Positions 15,688 to 23,084 of a stretch of 24,604 bases of DNA are shown here, in pieces (within the stretch, counting starts at the first letter, position 1; each line of letters begins with the position of its first letter). Source of the DNA: CAYVKM01 sp964452045 (GTDB taxonomy: Bacteria > Calditrichota > Calditrichia > RBG-13-44-9); the NCBI GenBank assembly GCA_964452045.1, contig CAYVKM010000056.1:1-24604 (forward strand). The letters are read 5' to 3'. Made by a program: the position numbers and the translations under genes. Below the pieces are notes generated by a model. It was not told where the DNA came from. It ran no database searches and saw nothing but the letters and a program-made list of their open reading frames with translations.

Positions 15688-17487
15688 TTAATCGACATGC
15701 ACCTCTTGTGAGAGATGCCGGAACCAGTTAAAATACAACCCCGTGGAAAGCGCAACTAACAGCACCAATAACCAGGCGAATTCGTCCCATCGTTTCATGA
15801 TAACAGCCATCCCGGTAAGGAACAATACTACCTGCCAGGGGACTGCAAAAAAGGTCGATAAAATATCCCGCCGATTTTCCTTGTTAATCTCTTCCAATTT
15901 TTCGGCTGCCAATTTTTGCCTGACCGGTTTCCAGAAACCGAAAGGACGGGTTCGTTTGTAAAATTCAAGCAGAACCGAATCTGGAGTTGGTTTAGATAAA
16001 TATGTACCGATAACCATTCCCAGCAGAGAAGAAGTGGTAGCAATAATGAAGGCATAATATTCCGGTATGGCCGGCAAAAAGATACGCTGGATAACCGCAG
16101 CAACCATGCCGGCTACGGTACCAGCAGCAAAACCATACCCATTCATTCGCCACCAGTACCAGCGGGCAAGCGTGGGAATAAGTAATCCCGCCCCCAGGCT
16201 GGAGGTGATCCACCCCCAGATTTCATTAATATTTCGAATGGCAAGGGTAAAAAGTAAACCCAAGACGACAATGATGATTGACGACCAGCGGCTATGCCGC
16301 AATAACTGTTTTTCCGTAGCTTTCGGATTAAGATAGGTCTGGTAAATATCCTTGACCCAGTAGGCTGCCCCGGCATTAACCGTGGAATCGAAGGTGGACA
16401 TGGCCGCCGCCATCAAACCGGCTACCAGCAGACCTTTGATGCCAATGGGTACCATCTCATTGATCACAATCGGCATTACTTTTTCGGGATCCTGGATATT
16501 ACCCACAACCACCCCCATAATGGCAATAGCGGCAATAAAGGGCCAGCGGAATGAAAGCAGAAAGGTCCAGAATAACGAAAGTAATCCGGATTCTCGATCA
16601 CTTCGGGAAGCGAAAAAGCGCTGAATCATATATTGACTGGTACCACCACTTCCTTCTATCGTCACTTTAATGAGATAAAATAAAATGGCAATACCAAAGA
16701 GATTATAGATAGAATAGGTAGATCCCGCTGGCATGTCTAATTTCCAGTGAGGAATCATGCTGGTCCAGGCTTCCTTGGTTGTCTGGATCGACATGAAACC
16801 CCCTTCCCGTAATGGAACCGACACATTGAAAACCTCGGGAAGATCAAACTTTATAAAGACCAGGCTGCAAATATAGACAAGAACCATAAAGATAAGAGTT
16901 CCCTGAAAAACATCTGTCCAGACAACGCCATAAAGACCACTGGCGACGGTATAGATCATAGCCAGGAAAATCATCAGGGTGGCCGCCCAGAATTCGGAGG
17001 ATAATCCGAGGAAGGATGGGATACCTAAAAATTCACCAATAAACTTTCCCGATCCGATGGCAAAATAGGTGATCATGGCAATGGTTACAATAATGATCGA
17101 AATAGCTGCAATCAGACGTGCGACGTCTCCCTGTTTTTCTTTGCCAAAACGGAAATGCATCCACTCGGCCAGGGTCATAACCAGGGCACGGCGATTCCAC
17201 TTCCCCTGGAAAATCATTAAAAAGGCCATAATTAAGGTTACACCGCCACGGATTTCAATGAAGAATCCGGAGGCACCAAGGGCAAAAACAAAAGCCGTGT
17301 TTATCATGGTCCCGCTCACATCCAGGTTGGAAGACATCCCGGAAGCACCCAGGGCCCACCAAGGAATTCCCCGGTCTCCCAAAAAATAAGAGTCAATACC
17401 GGCTGATGCCTTTCGCTGAAAATAGACCCCAATTCCTACCATGCTGATCAAGTAGACAATCACAATTGTGTAATCGAGAATGGTCAT
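15688..17487 (-). CDS. Sodium:solute symporter (SSS family), probably for sugar
   Basis: This protein of about 599 residues has 13-14 membrane segments and the SSS-family layout: helix 1 'TILDYTIVIVYLISMVGIGV', 'SYFLGDRGIPWWALGASGMSSNLDVSGTM' in two adjoining motifs (34-62), and 'LVAGLMAAAMSTFDSTVNAGA' in two adjoining motifs (about 355-375), where the Ser/Thr residues fit the Na2 site of SGLT-like carriers. These proteins couple Na+ entry to uptake of sugars, amino acids or other solutes. GTG at 17490 and ATG at 17487 are adjacent; GGAG lies 7 nt before the ATG, which I chose. It is 59 nt after the SGNH gene and 14 nt before malE, so it is probably in the mal operon and carries glucose, maltose or a related product. 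The substrate is inferred. Confidence 0.9.
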   Translation of the reverse strand: MTILDYTIVIVYLISMVGIGVYFQRKASAGIDSYFLGDRGIPWWALGASGMSSNLDVSGTMINTAFVFALGASGFFIEIRGGVTLIMAFLMIFQGKWNRRALVMTLAEWMHFRFGKEKQGDVARLIAAISIIIVTIAMITYFAIGSGKFIGEFLGIPSFLGLSSEFWAATLMIFLAMIYTVASGLYGVVWTDVFQGTLIFMVLVYICSLVFIKFDLPEVFNVSVPLREGGFMSIQTTKEAWTSMIPHWKLDMPAGSTYSIYNLFGIAILFYLIKVTIEGSGGTSQYMIQRFFASRSDRESGLLSLFWTFLLSFRWPFIAAIAIMGVVVGNIQDPEKVMPIVINEMVPIGIKGLLVAGLMAAAMSTFDSTVNAGAAYWVKDIYQTYLNPKATEKQLLRHSRWSSIIIVVLGLLFTLAIRNINEIWGWITSSLGAGLLIPTLARWYWWRMNGYGFAAGTVAGMVAAVIQRIFLPAIPEYYAFIIATTSSLLGMVIGTYLSKPTPDSVLLEFYKRTRPFGFWKPVRQKLAAEKLEEINKENRRDILSTFFAVPWQVVLFLTGMAVIMKRWDEFAWLLVLLVALSTGLYFNWFRHLSQEVHVD

Positions 17488-17549
17488 CACTCATCTCCAA
17501 TTCAATAAAATTTCGAGCTTTTTGAGAAGATTTAGATTGTTTCTACATA

Positions 17550-19523
17550 TCAGTTTTGATTGTTTAATATTTGATTCAACTGGTTTTTCAGTATATCTGC
17601 CTCGGGAAATCCAGGATTTACTTCATATAATATATTTAAAATACTTTTTGCCTCACTATATTGTGAATTCAGTGCATATGCACCGCTTAAATTATAAAGC
17701 AGTTGAGGATCATTATTACTGAAACGATATGCTTTTTCAAGATAAGGAATTGCCTCTTTGACCTGATTATTCTTAAGTAAGATTTGGCCTATCCATTTAT
17801 TTGCGAACATCGTCTGTTCAAGTTTTAGTGATTTAAATAAAATTGGCAAAGCAGAATTTAAATGACCTGATTTAATTAAAAGATCAGCTGCTCTCAGAAA
17901 AGGAGAATTATTAAGCGGGGTCAAATACATAAGAGCCCGATACTCATTAAGTGCTCTGTCATATTCTTTATTTTTTTCATAATATTCAGCTAATTCAACA
18001 TGCCCGTGTTCAAGGGTAAAGTTTTTATCAGTCCAGATTTTAAGCGCTAATTTCTCGACTTCAGAGTTTGGCTTAAAATCAGAGAAAAAAGTGTTTATTT
18101 CTGATTTAGGTTTAAAAGGCCAACCGCTTTTTAATATGCGAATTCGTATATCCCCGTAAATACTATCCAATTCAGTTAGTCCCCATTTATATCTATAAAC
18201 ACGGGAGATTTTTATTTTACTCCCATCCCATTTTTCAGAGATTAAATGGTATTTTTTCATCGTCTCAAAAAAACAATCTGCCATCAGAAAGTAGCCATCA
18301 ATATTCGGATGTAAATGTTCAAGCATCAAATTTTCACCAATCAAATTATGAGCGGACGCGTTCTCATAATGGTTTTGCATCGGGACCAAATACATGCCGT
18401 ATTCCTGGCAGACTTCTTTAATTATGGCATTAAACTCTTCCGAGGCACGAAAACGGAGCGCATCCAAATCTTTAGCAAAGTAGTAACTTGTTTTTGCCTG
18501 CTCATACAAATTTTGCTTTTCTAAATTTTCTGCAGTTCGAAAAACATCTTGAGCCCCTGGAAATTCATTGGTTTTGACAGAAACAAAAGGAGTTTGGCTT
18601 TTAATATTTGAGACCAAATCACTGATTAACACAGGTACGTTTGCTTTTTCTGCTTTACTTAAAATCTCCTGGAGATTTTTTTTGAACTGCTTTTTACCTA
18701 ATTCATAAATTGGACTCTCAAAGGGGATATTTTGATCGGAAACTATTCTTTCCATTAAGGTAGCATTTGATCCAATCACAGATGTATGGTTCCAAACACT
18801 AGAAACTTTATGACGCAATGCACTAACAATATTTCGCAGAAGCCTGAAGGTCTTAAATTGATTTAACTTTAAATATAATTTTACTACCCAACGGGTTTTA
18901 CCAAAAGATTCTGCTGAAGCAACACCTAAAGCTCCATAAAATTCGTTATGACCAGCATAAATTAAAATCGCATCAGGATCGTTGCCTAAAACTTCATCAA
19001 TAAAATCTAATATTGTATACGAATTAACAGCTGTAATAGCGGTATTTATTACCTCAATATATTTATCAGGGAAAACGTCAGATAATCTTTGATTCAATAT
19101 CCTCGAAAACATAATATTTTCACCATACGGATAACCAGCTGCTGTCGATCCACCTAAAACAAATATTCTATATCCATTATCAGGTTTTTTCTTTAAAAAT
19201 AAATCATTTCTCGGTGTTGGTATTTCAGATTGTTGAGAAAAGAATCGACGTGCAACTAACGGATTACACTTCTTGTATTTTGCATATTCATCCGTTGCAC
19301 TAATAAATAAATCAAGATTCCCCCCATATCCAAAAATGCGTAAAACAATTTCAATTAAGACAAAGAAAAACAACGGAAGCAGCAAGGTAAAAAATCTAAA
19401 AAACTTTTTTTTGGTAGATCCAAGTTCCTTTTTATCAGAACTTAATCTTTTTTTTACTGAATCAGGATTCGTTGATATAGATTTAGAAATTTTTGTACTT
19501 GAATGGTTTCGACTATTTTTCAT
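17550..19523 (-). CDS. Membrane-anchored SGNH/GDSL hydrolase with C-terminal TPRs
   Basis: In this 657-residue protein a basic, Ser/Lys-rich cytoplasmic N-terminus (1-42) precedes one membrane helix (about 43-64). The SGNH hydrolase part (about 115-425) shows 'VLGGSTAAGYP' with nucleophile Ser126, 'YAGHNEFYG' with His192-Asn193 as block III, and 'LEHLHPNIDGY' with a probable ExxH pair (Glu402, His405). The C-terminal part (about 505-650) holds four or so TPR-like helical pairs ('AEYYEKNKEYDRALNEYRAL', 'NLSGAYALNSQYSEAKSIL'). The enzyme probably faces the periplasm and could deacylate or esterify a polysaccharide or lipid-linked glycan; the substrate is unknown. The gene reads more AT-rich than the symporter and mal genes after it and may be a separate transcription unit. 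TATAAT at 19559-19554 (minus strand) is a possible -10 box with no good -35. Confidence 0.85.
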   Translation of the reverse strand: MKNSRNHSSTKISKSISTNPDSVKKRLSSDKKELGSTKKKFFRFFTLLLPLFFFVLIEIVLRIFGYGGNLDLFISATDEYAKYKKCNPLVARRFFSQQSEIPTPRNDLFLKKKPDNGYRIFVLGGSTAAGYPYGENIMFSRILNQRLSDVFPDKYIEVINTAITAVNSYTILDFIDEVLGNDPDAILIYAGHNEFYGALGVASAESFGKTRWVVKLYLKLNQFKTFRLLRNIVSALRHKVSSVWNHTSVIGSNATLMERIVSDQNIPFESPIYELGKKQFKKNLQEILSKAEKANVPVLISDLVSNIKSQTPFVSVKTNEFPGAQDVFRTAENLEKQNLYEQAKTSYYFAKDLDALRFRASEEFNAIIKEVCQEYGMYLVPMQNHYENASAHNLIGENLMLEHLHPNIDGYFLMADCFFETMKKYHLISEKWDGSKIKISRVYRYKWGLTELDSIYGDIRIRILKSGWPFKPKSEINTFFSDFKPNSEVEKLALKIWTDKNFTLEHGHVELAEYYEKNKEYDRALNEYRALMYLTPLNNSPFLRAADLLIKSGHLNSALPILFKSLKLEQTMFANKWIGQILLKNNQVKEAIPYLEKAYRFSNNDPQLLYNLSGAYALNSQYSEAKSILNILYEVNPGFPEADILKNQLNQILNNQN

Positions 19524-19717
19524 TGCTTAGAATTGTAAATCAATAAAGTGCTTATTATAAACTATAAAATTAGACAAAAAAAAATGCTAAATCCTTTTAT
19601 TGAGAATTAAAATGATCAATTATACCAATTAAATCACCCAATTTAATTACTTATTATGGATAGGAAACCTGGGAGATCAATGGCGGCCGATAAATACAAA
19701 TTAATTTTTTATTATCA

Positions 19718-19751
19718 GAACAGGAAACCCACAAGATGGGATTTCCTGTTC
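19718..19751 (-). terminator. Hairpin downstream of the secreted binding-protein gene
   Basis: The arms GAACAGGAAA (19718-19727) and TTTCCTGTTC (19742-19751) pair perfectly, and CCC/GGG extend the stem by 3 bp past a single bulged A; the loop is 7 nt. It lies 46 nt after the stop at 19797. The minus-strand sequence after it is AT-rich but lacks an immediate T-run, so it may terminate transcription imperfectly or protect the mRNA end. Confidence 0.55.
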
Positions 19752-19796
19752 CAAGGACTAGAAAACACCACTCTAAAGAGACTTACCAGAAAATAG

Positions 19797-21872
19797 CTAT
19801 TTCATTAACAGCATCTTCATTGTCTTGGTGTAATTATCAGTAGTCAAGCGGCAGAAATAGAACCCACTTGCCACAGCACGACCCTTACTATCAATGCCAT
19901 TCCAGTTTACAATATGCTGGCCAGCACGACTTTTACCGTTTATGAGGGTTGTTACTTTCTGTCCGAGAGCATTATAGATCTCTAATTTGACATCCATCGC
20001 GCTGGGCAATGAAAATTTAATTGTGGTAACAGGGTTAAATGGATTTGGATAATTCCTCTCTAACAGTGGCGTCTGGGTAACTTGCACCGGGTTATCATTT
20101 TCTATACCAACGATGCCAAGGTCAAAATTCCATCTCGAGTAGAATAAAGGATTAATTGACCCAAATTGGGAAAAGATAGTAACTTCTTCAGGATCAGGAA
20201 TTCCCGGATTTTGTACGACTATATTCTCAACATGGTTATTGCCAAAACCACCACGACCACCTTCATTGTCACCACCATAAATACCAAATTTAAATACCTG
20301 GCCAACAATATCATTGCTGTCCGGACCTGAATAAAACCACGTTGTAGTATAAATAGAATCACCTGCTGTTACATCGCCTCCAGTTACACCATCATCCCAC
20401 ATCTTTTTACCAGGAGCATTTCTTAGTTCGGAACCCCAGGTTGTCCAGCCATCAGTCGCCAAACCATTCATGTATACTCCCCAGGTGGTAAAAATTGAAT
20501 CTAACTGTGCTGGTCCAACATTAAGTGATCCCTGGATATCAATTAGAGTATCACCATCAAGTAAAATCTGATAATAGGGTGGGCGAAGGTCTACTTCCCA
20601 ATAAACAGTTACATCTTTGACAAGTACAGTTTGATTTCTGAATCGCGGTTGACGATGACTATCTACATCACTATTAACCGTATCATTTACAACAACTGTT
20701 TGGGTTGGCACAGGAGAGGGTATTAATAATTTCCTCTTTTCAGCTTTCGAAGCAGGAACCGGATTTGGATCAGAAAAATCGAAAAAAAGTTCTCTATCTG
20801 CAACTCCATTGAATACAACATAATAGTTATATTGTAATTCCTTATTTAGTTCCACCTTTTTAACTGTATCTTCAACGGAATAAATATTTCCAAAAGGACC
20901 CTCTTTGACCAAAGTTGCTTCTTCCTGAATGGCGGTACCATTGTCACCCCATCTGACAATCACAGTATCAGCACCTGGTGTAAACCCATTTTCATTGATG
21001 GCCCGTGTTAGGTCGGCTCTAAATTGTACCATAACGGTATCTTCACCTATCGCACCCAAATACGGAACATCATTCCACCATTTCCAATGTATGGTGGTGT
21101 CGGCCTTATTTGCCGGTACATTAAATGTTCTGTCCGAAATACTCTCCCACTCAATGACCGGAGTAAGGGTGTTTTTGTCCACGCTGACAAATTTATAGGG
21201 AATAGATTGGCCAACCGTAATTGAATCATTTGGGATTCTTAATCGTCCGGAATAGAATTTAGTTACGTCGTATCCAAATTGTCCACTAGTGGTTGTTTCC
21301 ATAGTAAGGGCACCCAGCGTACTATCACCATTCCAGGTCAAATCTCCCCATGCTCCGGGCCATGTTCCGCCTTTTACCATCATGGTTTGAGTGGCGGGGT
21401 CAAAAGCTGAAAATGCATGGACATTTACCCGGAAATAGACATCAAAAGAATCTGTTGGGACATAGGGTGGATCGAATGGATTCGCAGTTCCAACAATTCT
21501 GAAATAATGCAGGGGAAGTGTAGTATCTGCTGTTCCGATTGTTAATTGGAGATCGGAACCTTCTTCCCATCCATTTCCTGTACCATCACCAGTGGCGTTA
21601 GCGAAGAACTTATAGGCGGTAGAGCTATTCGTTGGAAATGCTAGAGTAACCTCCCAATAATCGCCACCAATATTCACCATCTGTCCGCCTGTATCGTTTC
21701 CCCAGGTAAGGGGAGCTGTTCCACCTCGGACCTGAACAACAGCATTTGGCCCGATAGTGTCCGGGACAGTTGCCGTGTTTACCCGAAACGTAACATTTAC
21801 CGTTTGGGCAGACAGAAAACTAACGGCCAGCAAAATCATTAATACTGACCATACTACCGTAAATTTTTTCAT
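19797..21872 (-). CDS. Secreted protein with starch-binding-like modules and T9SS sorting domain
   Basis: In this 691-residue protein a signal peptide (1-22) is followed by at least three beta modules. Module 1 (about 25-125: 'VNVTFRVNTATVPD', 'VQVRGG', 'YKFFANA') and module 2 (about 142-265: 'FDVYFRVNVHAFSAFDPATQ', 'MMVKGGTWPGAW', 'YKFVSVD') look like diverged copies of one CBM20/SusE-like fold; module 3 (about 278-370: 'VMVQFRADLTRAI', 'VIVRWGD', 'YNYYVVF') is a further copy. A different domain (about 415-570) and a T9SS type A domain (about 605-691, 'RNYPNPFNPVTTIKFSLP') follow. No catalytic motif is seen. It probably binds glucan at the cell surface and cooperates with the secreted amylase. 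GGAGG lies 7 nt before the ATG. The gene follows the PorV-like gene by 67 nt. Starch binding is inferred from fold and context. Confidence 0.8.
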   Translation of the reverse strand: MKKFTVVWSVLMILLAVSFLSAQTVNVTFRVNTATVPDTIGPNAVVQVRGGTAPLTWGNDTGGQMVNIGGDYWEVTLAFPTNSSTAYKFFANATGDGTGNGWEEGSDLQLTIGTADTTLPLHYFRIVGTANPFDPPYVPTDSFDVYFRVNVHAFSAFDPATQTMMVKGGTWPGAWGDLTWNGDSTLGALTMETTTSGQFGYDVTKFYSGRLRIPNDSITVGQSIPYKFVSVDKNTLTPVIEWESISDRTFNVPANKADTTIHWKWWNDVPYLGAIGEDTVMVQFRADLTRAINENGFTPGADTVIVRWGDNGTAIQEEATLVKEGPFGNIYSVEDTVKKVELNKELQYNYYVVFNGVADRELFFDFSDPNPVPASKAEKRKLLIPSPVPTQTVVVNDTVNSDVDSHRQPRFRNQTVLVKDVTVYWEVDLRPPYYQILLDGDTLIDIQGSLNVGPAQLDSIFTTWGVYMNGLATDGWTTWGSELRNAPGKKMWDDGVTGGDVTAGDSIYTTTWFYSGPDSNDIVGQVFKFGIYGGDNEGGRGGFGNNHVENIVVQNPGIPDPEEVTIFSQFGSINPLFYSRWNFDLGIVGIENDNPVQVTQTPLLERNYPNPFNPVTTIKFSLPSAMDVKLEIYNALGQKVTTLINGKSRAGQHIVNWNGIDSKGRAVASGFYFCRLTTDNYTKTMKMLLMK

Positions 21873-21939
21873 TACACAACCTCCATTTTTTGTTTGGTTT
21901 TCATTATTATTTATACATCTTTAAATCTGATTGTTTTAT

Positions 21940-22962
21940 TTAAAAAGAAATTCCAAATCCCAAGGTATGAATTTCCTGTAATAACCCGTAATCATTATAA
22001 GCGTAATCCACATTTATTTTCCCTAAACCCGGGACGAAGTACTTAAAACCCACACCCGCTGCAATTCCTTCTTCAGTATCTTGCCTAAACAAAGATTTAT
22101 ATCCTGCACGCAGAAAAAAGATTTTATTCCAGTTAAGTTCCCCACCTACATTTATTATTGTTGAATTATCACTCGGTACAACCGCATCCGTAGAAAGTAA
22201 GAGAGCTGTTTCACCCAATTTTACGATATCCATGGAGGCGCCAACCCGATAAAACAAAGGCAACGGCCAGCTTTCTGTTTTAAATTCTGAAGTAATTGTT
22301 GGATTGTTCCCTAAATTATTTGGATCCTGGTCATATGGATGTAGTAAATCCTTTCCATCCATTTTCATATCGGTGCCAAAATTTGAAATACTAACACCCA
22401 GACGCATTCCATTAAACCTAGTGATATATAGCAATCCAATATCAATAGCATACCCGCTGGCCGATTCATTATAAATTTTTTGCTGAATATATTTAACTGA
22501 ACCCCCAATGGAAAATCGATCGGTTAAGTTTCTTGCATAGGTAAGTGCTGCATATAAATCCTGTGCACTCCAGCGTTGACCATTTCCTTCCGGATTTTGA
22601 ACCGTCGTAACATCTTCCTCACCATAGTCTAAAATAGCAAGGTTAATTCCAAAAGCATTAATTCCATCAAGGTTTAATACCACTGCACCCCAATTATAGT
22701 TTGTCTCTACGAACCAGGAAGTATGAGTGAAGCTTAACTGGGTGTTTCCAATACGAGACACAGCCCCGGGATTCCAGTAAAGGGAAGACGCATCTCTGGC
22801 CATCGAAACATATGCACCACCCATAGCAGTAGCCGCCGAGCCTATATTAATGCCCAGAAAAGGTGCCGCAGATGTTCCTACTTTATCCTGACTAAATAGA
22901 ACAAAAGGAACACACATGAGAAGGATAATAATAACTGCTATTTTTTTATAAGAATGGCTCAT
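21940..22962 (-). CDS. PorV/PorQ-like outer-membrane beta-barrel protein
   Basis: This protein of about 340 residues has a signal peptide (MSHSYKKIAVIIILLMCVPF onward, ending near 'LFSQ') and the family opening 'TSAAPFLGINIGSAATAMGG', 'AYVSMARDASSLYWNPGAVS'. The alternating hydrophobic strands and the C-terminal 'YAYNDYGLLQEIHTLGFGISF', ending in Phe, fit an outer-membrane barrel. PorV in Porphyromonas shuttles T9SS cargo and helps to attach it at the surface; many Calditrichota-type genomes have several paralogues beside secreted proteins. Here it sits between two such genes, so it may serve them. I chose ATG at 22962 because GAGG lies 7 nt upstream; an ATG at 22968 is too close to it. The upstream sequence is interrupted by the N gap 22 nt away. 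Confidence 0.85.
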   Translation of the reverse strand: MSHSYKKIAVIIILLMCVPFVLFSQDKVGTSAAPFLGINIGSAATAMGGAYVSMARDASSLYWNPGAVSRIGNTQLSFTHTSWFVETNYNWGAVVLNLDGINAFGINLAILDYGEEDVTTVQNPEGNGQRWSAQDLYAALTYARNLTDRFSIGGSVKYIQQKIYNESASGYAIDIGLLYITRFNGMRLGVSISNFGTDMKMDGKDLLHPYDQDPNNLGNNPTITSEFKTESWPLPLFYRVGASMDIVKLGETALLLSTDAVVPSDNSTIINVGGELNWNKIFFLRAGYKSLFRQDTEEGIAAGVGFKYFVPGLGKINVDYAYNDYGLLQEIHTLGFGISF

Positions 22963-22984
22963 ATCCATACCTCAATATTTATCA

Positions 22985-23084
22985 NNNNNNNNNNNNNNNN
23001 NNNNNNNNNNNNNNNNNNNNNNNNNNNNNNNNNNNNNNNNNNNNNNNNNNNNNNNNNNNNNNNNNNNNNNNNNNNNNNNNNNNN
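22985..23084. other. Assembly gap of 100 N
   Basis: Exactly 100 undetermined bases, a length commonly used as a placeholder, so the true distance is unknown. The end of the upstream surface-protein gene and possibly further sequence, including the promoter of the PorV-like gene, are missing. Any frame drawn across the gap is unreliable. Confidence 0.98.

Noticed and set aside
19554..19582. Promoter for the SGNH/TPR gene
   Set aside because: A TATAAT is present at 19559-19554 (minus strand), but the -35 position is only a T-run; not strong enough to annotate as a promoter.
22982..23084. Extension of the large surface-protein gene through the gap to 22982
   Set aside because: The gap length is a placeholder, so frame and stop cannot be known; I ended the feature at 23085.
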